From Talaromyces rugulosus (Eukaryota; Ascomycota; Eurotiomycetes; Eurotiales; Trichocomaceae), in the NCBI RefSeq assembly GCF_013368755.1, contig NC_049566.1:62001-126000 (forward strand): a stretch of 64,000 bases of DNA. The letters run 5' to 3'. Below are positions 11,216 through 22,322 of this stretch, in pieces; the stretch's first letter is position 1; the number at the start of each line of letters is the position of its first letter. The position numbers were made by a program, and so were the translations under genes. The notes under the pieces are model-generated. The model worked only from the letters and a program-made list of their open reading frames with translations, did not search any database and was not told the origin of the DNA.

Positions 11216-11699
11216 CTAATCAGGACACTGCACAGTTAATCTGCTGTCCTCTGCATGTCTGCGCTCTGACCGCTTCTGTTGCGCAGCAGCACAGAGCTTT
11301 TCCACGGTACCATTTTTGTATCTTCCTTCGTACACCGCATTTGAGGCGATCTGCAGCTGCTCGTAGCTATATCCAGCCTCTGTAACGGCATCAACAGCAT
11401 CGGGAAATTTTGTAAACTTGCGCCAAGGATGACATTTGATGGCCCACTGCGTCCGATCAAAAATCGTAACTACTAAGTCCGTGTGGGCAAATATGACTTC
11501 AATAAAGGTAGTTCCCTAATGAAGCATCAATTGTAAGTGATAGTATGGACGCGGTGAGGATAGCGCTTACCTCGTATTTGGAAGAGCCAGATGTTCCTAG
11601 CTCTTTGTCTTTTTGATCATCGTCATCGCCTTGCGATTGAGAGCTATTACTGGACTGGTACCAGCCTAAACACGCAAAAATCTCTGACAAGGAAGCCAT
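11216..11699 (-). CDS. hypothetical protein, 142 aa, two exons
   Basis: Exon 1 11,699-11,571 starts with a real ATG (MASLSEIFACLGWYQSS). GTAAGC donor, 55-bp intron 11,516-11,570, CATTAG acceptor, exon 2 11,515-11,216 in phase 0. The N-terminal third is Ser/Asp/Lys-rich and disordered. The C-terminal domain (VIFAHTDLVVTIFDRTQWAI ... AVTEAGYSYEQLQIASNAVY) looks folded, but I do not recognise it. No signal peptide. The clean splice sites and coding-like exon 2 support a real gene. Confidence 0.6.
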
Positions 11700-12109
11700 A
11701 GCACTTGAGAAGCGGTTGGCTCGGGCTTCTGGTAGGAAGTGGAGCCCTATAATTGATGGAATGAAATAAGGATTCGAAAACAGCGTTCGATGTACAGCCT
11801 AAGCAGTCCGGATTGAAATAATGCAAGGCTGAAAGGCTTTGATGTTCTTGTCTAACGACGGCGAGGAGGAGGAGGAGGACCGCCGGGCTTCTTTACACCA
11901 GTAGTATCGTATGCTCCCCTGTCTCCGCACATTGTCCAGCGGAAATAACGAAGTTGAGCCGATTGATGGCCCGAAACCGGTGAGCTGTGGTGGTCTGTGT
12001 TTGAATTACGGTGAATCTAGGACAAGGCTGACAGCTTTATAGACATTATCATGCTCCTGATACGATAATAGTTGAACATATAGCATTACTCATATTACAA
12101 GTCTACCTA
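11700..12109. other. intergenic upstream region
   Basis: Upstream of the 142-aa gene. It holds a GAGGAGGAGGAGGA run near 11,865. No gene seen. Confidence 0.4.
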
Positions 12110-12392
12110 GTAATGATGGTAGTAGTGATGGAAGTGGTGATGGTAGTGGCGATGGTAGTGGTGATGGTAGTGGTGATGGTAGTTGTGATGGTAGTGGCGA
12201 TGGTAGTAGTGTTGGTAGTAGTGTTAGTAGCAGTGTTGGTAGTAGTGATGGTAGTGGCGATGGTAGTGGCGATGGTAGTAGTGTTGGTAGTGGTGATGGT
12301 AATGGTGATGGTAGTGGTGATGATGGTAGTGGTGATGATGGTAGTGGTGATGGTAGTGGTGATGGTAGTGGTGATGGTATTGGTGATGGGAA
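12110..12392 (+). repeat. minisatellite of GATGGTAGT/GGTAGTGGT units
   Basis: About 280 bp of imperfect 9- and 12-bp units built on GATGGTAGTGGT. All six frames stay open through such a repeat, giving artificial Val/Met, Ile/Thr and Ser/Pro/Leu frames. The same motif recurs at 16,468-16,572. Confidence 0.95.
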
Positions 12393-12902
12393 ACTGACAC
12401 AATTTTTCAAAAAATCTGACTGGTATTCGAAATAAAGTTTCCCTACCAAGGCATACTAAACAATTACGGCGCCTGCCCCACAACTATTGTGACCGATTGG
12501 TCTCAATTACACATTTGGTGGCCTGTGCTCTGATGGGCTTACATGCAAGCTTTTATTGGCGAAAACAAATGGGGCCATTGGTTCAACTTCATCGTTGACA
12601 AGATAAGATTCACTGAAAGATCACTTCATGAAAGACAAGGCTGGATATTGTATGCAGGGATGTTATATTATCAAAAATGGCGCATTGCTCGCAACCTTGA
12701 CTGATTCAATATGGTTGCCTGATTTATACCCAGCTATAAAAAAAGTATTTACCCCCAAATGCTCTGGCTCAATTACCAACACCATCTCCAGAGCATTATC
12801 TTTCAATAAGTTGAACTGGCTGCTATAACTGCTGTTGGGACATTATTATTCCTTCTTAGTACACATCAACCAACGTTTGAGTCACCACATTAGAGAGCAA
12901 AA
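12393..12902. other. intergenic, no recognised gene
   Basis: Mixed composition with one short open frame at 12,628-12,828 that has no recognisable motif. Confidence 0.4.
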
Positions 12903-13091
12903 ATGTGCACGGCTTGGCATACTCCTGTCAAATACAAGTGCGGACATATTCTTCCCGAAGTCAGTGTCGAACCTTGCTCAGACGATGACTGTGGCATCGT
13001 TAAAAAGAATGAGTGGCTCGGACAAAAGACAAACAGAAGATCAAATTGCAAAAATTGTGTAGGTGGTCACAGTTCCTTCTTGATGGGTTGA
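12903..13091 (+). CDS. small Cys-rich hypothetical protein, 62 aa
   Basis: ATG at 12,903. The sequence has MCTAWHTPVKYKCGHILPE, then C-x5-C and a C-terminal CKNC. The MC...KYxCGH...C pattern resembles short fungal proteins with a possible Cys/His metal site, often annotated only as hypothetical. No signal peptide. It could be exon 1 of a longer gene. Confidence 0.4.
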   Translation: MCTAWHTPVKYKCGHILPEVSVEPCSDDDCGIVKKNEWLGQKTNRRSNCKNCVGGHSSFLMG

Positions 13092-13573
13092 GGCTAAGAA
13101 TAACTATGTACACAGTAATAGCTCTATAAAACGAGGTTATTAGCTATCTACGAATGCTCGTGGTTGAACCCAAGCTTTTAAGTAAGCATTGGGGGTTATT
13201 GACGCTGTCCGACTATACTTGTTTCTCCACAGGAATGTTGTTTTGCCTATCATGCTATTGAAATATTTCGATTTATTTAGTTCGACTGAATTACCAGAGA
13301 TTTTTCTATACAAATTGATCGATTAATGTAGAGTAAAATCCTTTCTTTCTTCAGGTCCCGAATAACGGTTGTTACAGCACCAAATATCAGTAATCATTGC
13401 CAAGACTGACAGGAATGACGCATTGTATGAGAGACAGTGGCTTCGCAGTCTAGTGCGTTTTAAGCAAGGGGCGTAGTCATGTGACGTTGAATACATAACC
13501 AGCAAGTTTCCGACTCACACCTGCTACGCCTACTACTTGCTCGCGACTAAGACGTCGACTTCGCAAGAATACT
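13092..13573. other. intergenic region upstream of kinase-like gene
   Basis: AT-rich, no gene seen. The last about 70 bp are more balanced and presumably hold the kinase leader. Confidence 0.4.
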
Positions 13574-14542
13574 ATGAGCGTTTATCCTGTGATGCTGCGA
13601 CCTGAGGGTGGCTCTTCTATAGTTGCATTCGGCACCACAGGAATCGTCTGCAGGAATTCTCGTCGCCCAGAGCAAGTTTTGAAAGCTCCACTCCTACACA
13701 AGGTTGAAGGTTGCAGTGCAGATATTATTGAAACAACAAAGCATCGAGATGAATTTGCCAGATCGTGTTTTGAGCGTGAAAAGATTATCTACGGAATACT
13801 CCCGAAGCACCCGAACATCCTCGATTGCATTGAAATTACGGACCACTGCATCAGCTTTCCTTTTATGCGACTCGGCAATCTGCGCGAATATCTTCAAAGC
13901 CACAATCAAAAAATTTCAAGTCAAACTCGGGGACAGTGGGTTGAGATGGCCGTTACCGCGATCTCGCTGGTCCATAGCTTTGGTGTTGTCCACGCCGATA
14001 TCAGCGCCCGAAACTTCCTGGTTGCTGATGACTTATCGCTCAAACTTTGCGATTTTTCTGGCTCGGCTATCGGTGAAAATGGATCTCTAGTGGAGGAAGA
14101 AGACCGATATCGAATCACGCCTGATTGTCCCCGATCCAAAACAACAGATATTTTCGCCTTAGGTTGTTTGATATACGAGATTTCGAACGGTTTGCGCCCC
14201 TACGATGACATTGATGATGACGATTGCGAAGAGATTGAAAATCGCTATTCTATTGGACAATTTCCATGTCTTGATGGACTTCCTCACCGAGAAATAATAC
14301 ACAAGTGCTGGACTTGTGTATACGCCAACGTAGACGAGCTAAATGATGAGGTACAAAACAAGATGAGAGTTGGCCGATCACTCTTGCCAGCCTTGTTTTC
14401 AAGGTCTGTATCTACAATATCAACGCGCCAGTTGTCGTTTGTTACAACAACAATATTTGTCATCGCGATAAGCAGTATGCTTTTCTTGTATCCAAGGCGC
14501 GGATACTGGAGGGCGCAATGGCTTGGCTGGATATTGCGTTGA
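13574..14542 (+). CDS. membrane-anchored protein-kinase-like protein, 322 aa
   Basis: A single exon from ATG 13,574. Kinase landmarks: a glycine-loop-like FGTTGIVCR (19-27), VLKAP with a putative Lys37, HADISARNFL (140-149) in place of HRD...N with the catalytic Asp142 and Asn147 kept, DFS (160-162) in place of DFG with the metal Asp160 kept, and TDIFALGCLIYEI (191-203) for subdomain IX. The C-terminal lobe is short. A hydrophobic segment at about 288-306 (SFVTTTIFVIAISSMLFLY) followed by basic residues suggests C-terminal membrane anchoring. Family: fungal kinase-like proteins, many of them orphan and subtelomeric. Active kinase or pseudokinase cannot be decided from sequence. Confidence 0.75.
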   Translation: MSVYPVMLRPEGGSSIVAFGTTGIVCRNSRRPEQVLKAPLLHKVEGCSADIIETTKHRDEFARSCFEREKIIYGILPKHPNILDCIEITDHCISFPFMRLGNLREYLQSHNQKISSQTRGQWVEMAVTAISLVHSFGVVHADISARNFLVADDLSLKLCDFSGSAIGENGSLVEEEDRYRITPDCPRSKTTDIFALGCLIYEISNGLRPYDDIDDDDCEEIENRYSIGQFPCLDGLPHREIIHKCWTCVYANVDELNDEVQNKMRVGRSLLPALFSRSVSTISTRQLSFVTTTIFVIAISSMLFLYPRRGYWRAQWLGWILR

Positions 14543-15280
14543 TTCTAATAGGAGTAATAGTTTGGTCTGATGGGATGTATGTATCGATAAGTATTTATTA
14601 ATTTTCGGATACCTGAACAATATAATCGGTCAAAGTAGTGGGGGCGTCCAGTGAAGAAGTTTCGGAGGTGTTATGGAATCTGCTCTCTGTGGCTGCCTGG
14701 CACGGCAAGTACACTGGGTCGTGAAGATTTGGGGACTGCGTGCGTAATCCTGGCTATTGGGCACTGTTCATCATGACTTCCTCGTATAAAATCGTCGTAG
14801 GCAGAAGCCAGGCTGACTGGTCAGTGCAGATCATAGTGTGTACATCGTTCCGTTTTGGAGAAATTCTGGAAATTTACTTAGAACAGATGATTGATTTTTG
14901 AGTCCCGTGACTCAGATAGGTTCGGGACTAAATTATTCCGGACGAATATTTGCCCCGCCACATCCTGCACGCGTCGGGCACTGCTGCAGATAATTCCGAT
15001 GCACGCCGTTGCCGACATATATTTTATTTCTTTTCTTTTTCTTTTCATAAAGAGGACAGTACGATAGGGTTGCAAAATCAGTTACACGACGTCAAATCAG
15101 TTATACATATCCCAAAACATCCATATCTTCTCCTGTCTCCTTTTAGACGGTTTGCGTTGAAAACTTCCGTCGCTGGCTACAACGATTGTGCTTTCGGTCC
15201 AACACTCATTTATGTTCGTGAAATGGTTACATATCTATACTTTGGTGTCTAGACATGCTCATATTGATTACATTAGCGCC
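14543..15280. other. intergenic, no recognised gene
   Basis: Short frames only, none convincing. A TTTCTTTTCTTTTTC pyrimidine tract lies at about 15,025-15,050. Confidence 0.4.
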
Positions 15281-15535
15281 ATGCCGGAATCTAGCCAGGC
15301 ATCTGTCGGCGAACAAGCTCTACAAGGAATAGAAGAGTACATACGCGGTCATATATTCAAGGCTGAGGATGAGGAAAGGTGGATCGAGGGCAGGGGAACG
15401 TTGATAATGATCATTCATCCGTCGGAACCAGCACAAACTAAACATTACGACAATATCGAGAACGATACGCGGATCCCTGTTCCATCTGGATACAAAGTTA
15501 AGGTTATAGATGCCCTTGTGAAGATGACCAGGTAG
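15281..15535 (+). CDS. hypothetical protein, 84 aa or first exon
   Basis: ATG at 15,281 gives MPESSQASVGEQALQGIEEY and a soluble, acidic 84-residue product ending at TAG. The sequence ACCAG/GTAGGC at the end could be a splice donor, so a longer gene is possible. Family not recognised. Confidence 0.35.
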   Translation: MPESSQASVGEQALQGIEEYIRGHIFKAEDEERWIEGRGTLIMIIHPSEPAQTKHYDNIENDTRIPVPSGYKVKVIDALVKMTR

Positions 15536-15977
15536 GCTGTAGCCTCAGAATTTCCAACAACTCCATTCCTGCTGTCTGTCCAACCCATATAGTGATTGAA
15601 ATATCCGCATTCTCATCTCGAGGTATCATCGCCGTCAAGCATTCAGTTGTGGGTTCCTCTGCTTCTCTTTCTGCTCTCCAGTGGTGACTGGATTGCATGG
15701 CGTTGTCAACATAATTTCTCAACTGCGACATGTGATTGACGGGACCGTTCGAGAACAGGAAATCAATTTCTATAGCGTTTTAGTTATAGCGCTTATGTCC
15801 TTAATTCAAACGACTTACGTCTCGAATTTTGCATTGTTTGAATTTGCTCCGTTGACGGCTGTTGGAACTCCAATGGCGGTATGCTACTCATGACGCGACC
15901 TATACTTCATAAGAAAAGAATATAAAATTGTCGAGTCCTCGCCGATTCCATACCTTGAGTTGCATAGCTTTCATTCC
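15536..15977. other. intergenic, possible 3' exons of the preceding frame
   Basis: Open frames on both strands are short and without motifs. No clear continuation could be built. Confidence 0.3.
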
Positions 15978-16445
15978 TCATCTGGTCTCGATTTTGCTGC
16001 TGAGTTTCACTATCAACTTGAACTTTGGCTCCAAGTCAGCTAACGTAACATAAGCTGTATAGCACACCATACCTGCAGAACAAAGTATTCCATTATCTGA
16101 AGCTAACGCACGCAAACTAGGATCATCAAACTCTTTTTGGCGAATCTTGATCTCGTATAGAAGCTGCTTGCGATTAGCTTTATTCATTGACGCAATTCTC
16201 CCTTGCCCCAGAGCTATAGCACATGCTGGAACTAGGTGTGGCCCGATATCATGAAGTTCATGCAAAAACAATTTATATTTAATTTGCTTCTCAGATCGTT
16301 GGACAGCCGTCAGAATAGACGCGGCTTCTTTCACACGTTTTTTTTCTGTTTTATTAAGGATCCCTGCTATCTTGAGCTTGCTGTTGCAAAGCTCAAAGCG
16401 TTGCAAAGCTTCGCTGGTGTTGATAGACTTTTGAGAACGTGCCAT
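15978..16445 (-). CDS. hypothetical protein, 155 aa
   Basis: Single frame with ATG at 16,445, starting MARSQKSINTSEALQRFELC. Lys/Glu-rich and mostly helical, with no signal peptide or membrane segment. The start codon lies about 25 bp from the second GATGGTAGT minisatellite, so the repeat occupies its promoter or 5' leader. Not recognised. Confidence 0.45.
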   Translation of the reverse strand: MARSQKSINTSEALQRFELCNSKLKIAGILNKTEKKRVKEAASILTAVQRSEKQIKYKLFLHELHDIGPHLVPACAIALGQGRIASMNKANRKQLLYEIKIRQKEFDDPSLRALASDNGILCSAGMVCYTAYVTLADLEPKFKLIVKLSSKIETR

Positions 16446-16467
16446 GTCACTATGTGGTGGTGTTAGG

Positions 16468-16572
16468 TGGTAATAGTGGTGATGGTAGTGGTGATGGTAG
16501 TAGTGATGGTAGTAGTGATGGTAGTAGTGATGGTAGTAGTGATGGTAGTAGTGATGGTAGTAGTGATGGTAA
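16468..16572 (+). repeat. second GATGGTAGT minisatellite
   Basis: About 105 bp of regular GATGGTAGTAGT (12-bp) units, more homogeneous than the array at 12.1-12.4 kb but with the same core motif. Confidence 0.95.
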
Positions 16573-17464
16573 AAAGGGGATGGTCAGCGGCTTTAATACT
16601 AAGTAAGTGGGGTACATAAGTTAGCTGGGTTTCTAACTTGCTAACGTAATCTACCACGGGTTGGACCCATTTTTCCCGAGCACTATATTGAATCACCAGC
16701 AGGAGAAATACACAGAACTATTGTTTGAAAAATATATAATAGTGGCAGAATTTTGCGCTTTTGCGCTTTTGCGCTCCACATTTAAGCAGCAGCAAATTAG
16801 TTGCAGGCCGACTGGTCAGTGAGTCTTCTTACGGCGCTTAATAAATAGTATATGTAATAGTCTGTGTCGGCTTCATAACTTTTCCAAAGCAACGAGCCAG
16901 TGATATCGTCCAGCCGTTGCAGCAAAATCTTGCAAGGCTGTATCATGATTGTTGACTACACATCTCTTTCTGTTCACTATCACTGCTGTTCACGTCATAC
17001 AACTTTAAAATCTTCACACTTAAAACAAGGGACAGTTACAAGCGATCTAGATAATAGCCTTCGTGAATGATCACACCTAGTGTCTGTCCTTCAATTTAGT
17101 ACTCCAATACACTTCAATAGCTCTTATACTTCTCCCCGGAAACTCCTCCGCCAAGCGCTTTCCCATAGCAGACCAGGGTAACTGCTCTACTTTCCTCCAA
17201 TGTACCAGAAGATCAATCTCTCCTAGTTTCCGTGTTTGTTTTCTCTAGGTTTAGATGGAAACCAGCCACCTTTGCGATTCCTCTCAGCCACGCTTGTTGA
17301 TGATGGTGATAGCGCAAGACCAGCATCAGACATGCCTTGTGAGAATGTCCCATCAAACAGCCAAGAAATTAACTCTAATCGACTTTCGAGTGGTGTTATC
17401 AAGTACAATCGAGGTTCTCCATTCAAATACAGAACAAATCCGGACTGGGAAATACAGGACGTTT
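16573..17464. other. intergenic
   Basis: Contains a short tandem TTTTGCGC repeat near 16,755-16,775. Open frames at 17,223-17,686 lie opposite or beside the 3' end of the chromodomain-like gene and show no motif. Confidence 0.4.
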
Positions 17465-18703
17465 TCATACAGGACAACTGCGTTTTCTTGCTCCGTATTT
17501 CAGGCATGTTCCTTCCGAGTCGCGCTTCGCTCGCCGTTCCCGTGCGTACCGCCGCAACGCCATCTTCAACCCATCCAGCTCATCCTCTGGTTCCCAGGTA
17601 TCCTTCCACTCAACCCTTGCCATCCTGCGACCCGAAGAATCGATCCGACGCGCCTTAATACGTCGGTACTCCCATCGGTCTCCTGAACCTAGAGCATTGT
17701 CATCTGTATCAGAGACAGACTCGAAATCCTCAATATCCAGTCTGAGCTGCTCCGATCCAGACGCTATAGGCGGAGACTTAGCATGCGTGTGGCTATTTCG
17801 TCCCAGGTCATACCTATCCGATCTAGCCTGTAGATTCTCTCGCGACTGGCCTACCGCTTCTCCACTGAAAAGAAGGGGTAGGTCTCTAATAGCAGGATCC
17901 GTCATACTATCAGGCGAAGGCTCCACACTGATGATGCTGCCGGGTTGGCCGGAGTCTGGCGGAGTCAAGTCCGTCTGAGTATATGACCTCCGCAACGACG
18001 CTGAGCAAGACGGAGCGGAACTCGCGGCCGGCGGAGTCACCAGCGGATGCTCTCGATTAACAGTAGATAGTCTCTGCACAGAGAGCTCCATTTCCGAGTC
18101 GGCTGAACCAAGATTAGGGTCAGCATGCACTGCACGCGGCGAGGGCATGCCGACTTCCGGCGTTGGATCAAGCTGATCTCGTGGCTGCGATTGTTCTCGA
18201 GTGGATGACGGCGTGGGATCCGCAGATGCCGCTATTGGCGTCGTCCGCCATAGGCTGTGTTGATCAGGCAAGGGTACATGAGAGTCGGTTCGACCGGTGT
18301 TTTCTGTTTCATGTAAGCTGAGAACGAATGATAAACATGGACACCGGGGAGGTGAACCTTTGGCGGGTACACAAATCGAGGAGACTCCATCCCTGTCCTT
18401 TGCCCCTCCGGTCACAGAAACGAGACCGTCAAATGCTCGGTCAAAATCATTTGCGTACGAGGAATGGCTATTGATCCTGTTCGTTGTGCTGGAGGGAATA
18501 ACGGCGGGTGGACGGGGCGGAAGGGAGTGATATATTACTGGCTGGGAGAAAGAGGAGGGGGGCAAGTTTGAGTGAAGGGAAGAAACTGAATCAGGTCTTT
18601 TGGAGTGATCATTAGGGGTGGTATTCTTTCTTGGGATTGCAGGGAGTGCAGGGAGTGTAGGTGTAGGGGAATAGCATGGGATCTTTGTTAGGGTAACAGC
18701 CAT
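17465..18703 (-). CDS. chromodomain-like protein, 412 aa
   Basis: Single exon from ATG 18,703. Residues 1-330 are Pro/Ser/Thr-rich and probably disordered. Near the C-terminus RWEYRRIKARRI, then RRMARVEWKDTWEPEDEL (about 340-378), matches the chromodomain pattern of a beta-strand, a V/L-x-W-K segment and TWEP followed by acidic residues, though the loop is shorter than usual (WKDTWEP rather than WKGY...TWEP). A basic tail follows. Chromodomains bind methylated histone tails or nucleic acid; here binding is only inferred. It lies about 1.5 kb from the AT-rich, presumably heterochromatic island. Confidence 0.6.
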   Translation of the reverse strand: MAVTLTKIPCYSPTPTLPALPAIPRKNTTPNDHSKRPDSVSSLHSNLPPSSFSQPVIYHSLPPRPPAVIPSSTTNRINSHSSYANDFDRAFDGLVSVTGGAKDRDGVSSICVPAKGSPPRCPCLSFVLSLHETENTGRTDSHVPLPDQHSLWRTTPIAASADPTPSSTREQSQPRDQLDPTPEVGMPSPRAVHADPNLGSADSEMELSVQRLSTVNREHPLVTPPAASSAPSCSASLRRSYTQTDLTPPDSGQPGSIISVEPSPDSMTDPAIRDLPLLFSGEAVGQSRENLQARSDRYDLGRNSHTHAKSPPIASGSEQLRLDIEDFESVSDTDDNALGSGDRWEYRRIKARRIDSSGRRMARVEWKDTWEPEDELDGLKMALRRYARERRAKRDSEGTCLKYGARKRSCPV

Positions 18704-20167
18704 AATTGCGGAGGTGGAAACTGAGGATTGCGGAAAGTTGAACCAAGGTCCTGATCAATACATTCCTCTTCCTCTGCTGCGACTTGGAAGAGGGTTTATA
18801 TATCCTTTTTGACACCTTTACAGCGACTGTGAGCGACACTCGCTTTTCCCCCTCGAATGCTGCTCCCGCCACGGGCCCTCATTCCTCTCGCGCCTTCAAT
18901 AGAAATCAGCCCGCGCCATCGCCGATGTAGCGTCGTCGTCGTCATAGTCGTCGTCCAGGAGCTAGACGATCTCCAATCGAAAGACACCAATTCCACCCTG
19001 AAAATAAGGCATGGCCCGATGGCACGTCTGGTGCTGTTCATCCTCGCTCTCAACTTCCCTGTTGGTCCATCATTGGGGCAGTGCGGGCCAAATCTGTGGT
19101 TTCACTGTCGTTTGCTCCAATATTCAGCTGCATGAAGTAGGCCGTCCCAGTGGCGCCGACAGCAGATCAAAACCCTCGTATTTCCTCAAGTAAGGCGGAG
19201 TCAGCAGCCATCACTGCCATCACACGCTCCACTCGGATAATGCGGTATTTTTGCCATTGGTCTCTTCCACGTTGGAATGCGTCAGTCAAAGCAGTGGACT
19301 CTACGCTATTCGATACGACAGGGTCGTCGCTGGACACCGAGGCTGGAAGCTGAGAGCGATAGCGCTGCATCACGAAGTAGAACCGGTGCGCCCACTCCCG
19401 ATGACCGTAAGAAGAGAAAGATGGCGGTCACTAGTTGCAATACAAGTCACCGATCGTCCATGAGGGATTTATGCTATTGGCGATGTTTCACCCTGAAGCC
19501 ATTTCGTCGTCATCAGCTGGACATTTTGCCCGTGGACACGGCATACGAGATCGGCACGACTGGCATGGGGCGTAACGGAGATGGGTCCACTAGCATCAGC
19601 CTGTGATGCCTGCTGCGGGCTGAGAGAAGGAGCCGTGGGTCTCTCAGGACATGGAAATCGAAGGGATGGATCACTCGAAAGAGCGGCTAGAAGCCGCGAG
19701 ATCAAGCATCAAAGGTGAGCATTCGGGACCGCAGAGCAGAAATGAACCTTGGACTGAAAGGACAATTCACTGTGAGATGGAGAGATAGTACAGAGAGAGG
19801 ATCTGCTGCACTCGCTACCACGCTCGCTCATGCAGACGGGATCGAGTAAACACTAGACAGTAAGTGGTGCGAAGACCGCGCGAGAGCATGGGCGCAATTT
19901 CCGAGCGTGGCGCCAACGCGGTGGAGATCGGCCGCTGGCAGGAGGGCAGCAGGACCAACCGACGGGAGAGGGACGAGCGACTCGGGGGAAAATGCAGACG
20001 TGGACAGCGGCGAGGTTAAAACGGCGAGGGACAGGCTCTTTATAGTCGGACGGCGGACGGGGGCCGCGGTGACGATACGGCGTACGGGCGGACCAGGCCC
20101 GGCTCGGCAAAGATCGGCCGGGCTAGACGGGATGCGGGAATTCACAGGTCCCGCGTTTACTAGCTAA
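18704..20167. other. GC-richer intergenic block next to the AT-rich island
   Basis: Several short open frames on both strands without recognisable motifs. The block ends in very GC-rich sequence (about 19,860-20,150) immediately before the AT-rich boundary. Confidence 0.4.
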
Positions 20168-22322
20168 AGATTTTTTTAAATATTGAATTTTTCTAGTAAA
20201 GCTATTGCTAAAGATCTATTTAGATATTATAAAAATAGATATACTCTTAGTAAAGCTTCTAGATTTAATTACTACTATTTAATAATTATATTAAATCAAG
20301 AAGCAAAAGCAGAGATTAAAAAAGAAAACTGAAAATAAAAATAATAATTATTCTGGAGGCTAAGGTCTGATTTGGAACTAAAAAGGTTCTGATTTGAAGC
20401 TAATTTAAAAATAAAAATATAAATTAGATTATAATAACTAAAAGAAATCTTAGAAGAAGTAGAAATTTTTTTTAAAAAATAAAAATAAGTTAATAATGAT
20501 TTATTATTATTGTAATTATACTGGCTATTATATTATTAAGTATAAAGCTATTAAAATTGCTAAAGGAAATCTAATTTTATTTTTGAAACTAAATGCTACC
20601 TATATAAAAAAAGAAAAAGAGACTGAGAAATAGTCTAATAAAAAGTAAATCTAATAAGGACTGTCTATGGTTACTAGTTTAAAGAAGAAGGAAGATTTAA
20701 AGAACTTTGCTATATTAATTTATATAAGATTGAATCTTTCTAAAGTAAGATCTAAGGTGATTATTATACTTAATATTAGAGTAGATAAGAATTTTATATT
20801 ATATAGGTTCCTATTTGAAGCTAGTTAAAAGCTGATTTAGAACCTAGAATAATTTATTAAATTTGTTGATAAATAGATTACTATTTACTTTACTATTTTT
20901 AATCTTGATACTATGGTTATTGATATAAAAAAGAAAGAAAAAAACTATTCTCTATAGTTCTATATAATTAATATAACTGGATTTAAAGCTATCCTAGAAA
21001 GGATCTGGCTTTGGGATGAAGATTCTATAATCTTTATCTAGCGTGGGTAAAGGTGGCAATTTTGAAAAAGTAAAGAATTATTTATTAAGATTAAAATTAA
21101 GATGTCTTGATGCTTTAGACTATTAATAAGAATAATGATTATATTTCTTCTATCTATAGAAGTAGTTGAACTAGAAGAAGAAAAACTTTTAGATATTTAT
21201 AATAAATACACTGATGTATTCTTAGAAAAGAAGGTAGCAACCCTGTCTTTTGAAAATATTAATTATAAGATTATTTTATAATTAGATATAAAGGGCCTTC
21301 TTTATAGATTTCTTTATCTATACTTAATAAAAGAATTGGAACATCTATATATATATCTAAAAAAGATATAATAGAAGGATTAGATCTAAGAATTAATAAG
21401 CTTAGCTAATATATCTATTTTATTTATAAAAAAAGTAGATAGTTTTTTATATATCTATATAGATTACTATAGTTTTAATAAGATTATAGTTAAAAACTAT
21501 TATCCTTTATTAAAAATAGATAAGATATTAGATTAATTAATAAGATCTAAATACTTTATTAAAATTGACCTTTAGGATGTATATTACTAGATAAGAATTA
21601 AGTATGAAAATAAGTAGAAAATAGCTTTTTAAACTTAGTATAGGTACTATAAATATTTAGTTATATTATTTAGATTGACTAATATCTTTGTAATCTTTTA
21701 ATCTTATATTTATAATACTTTAAAAGGCTTTATTAATGATTTTATAATTATTTATCTTGATAATATTCTGATTTATTTATAATTAAAAGAAGAATATATA
21801 AAGTATATTAAATAGATTCTATAGAAGCTTAGAGATTATTAGTTATATATAAAAGCTTTAAAGTATAGTTTTTATTAGTAAAAGATAAAATTTCTAAGCT
21901 ATGTTATTAATAAGTAAGGAATCTTAATAGACACTAAATAAACTAAAGTTATTTAGAATTAGCCTAAATTAAAGTCTGTAAAAAAGATCTAAGTTTTTCT
22001 AGACTTTACTAAGTTTTTTAGAAAATTTATAAAAAGTTTTTTAATTATAATAGTATTATTATTTAAAATATTTAAAAGAGATCTTAAAATAAAGATTTAT
22101 AGATTTAAATTAATTTTAAAAGTAAAAAAAGTTTTTAAAAAGTTTTATAATACTTTTAAAAGTTTTCTAGTAATAAGATATTTTGATTTAAAGAAGAGAA
22201 TTAAGATTATTATAGATATTTTAAAGATTGGAAAAGAAGCTATACTTCTATAATTAAGCTCTGATTTGGATTTTATTAAGATCTGGGTCAGCTCTAACCA
22301 AAATACCTGAGTGTAGTGAACT
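20168..22322 (+). mobile_element. decayed Ty3/gypsy retrotransposon relic (protease to RNase H region)
   Basis: Very AT-rich. Read on the plus strand with stops ignored, it shows the pol order of a Ty3/gypsy element: a pre-RT block (about 21,190-21,400), RT motifs at about 21,530-21,780 corresponding to FTKIDL, KTAF, the LTN of a VMPFGLTN-type motif and YLDNILIY, then an RNase H-like block to about 22,260. Many stops are TAG/TAA where Gln codons are expected, the C-to-T pattern of RIP. The 5' part is absent or unrecognisable. This is a dead fragment. Confidence 0.75.

Noticed and set aside
12090..12483. Long open frames on both strands with Val/Met, Ile/Thr or Ser/Pro/Leu repeats
   Set aside because: They are a direct result of the 9/12-bp minisatellite, which keeps all frames open; no start context or other coding signal.
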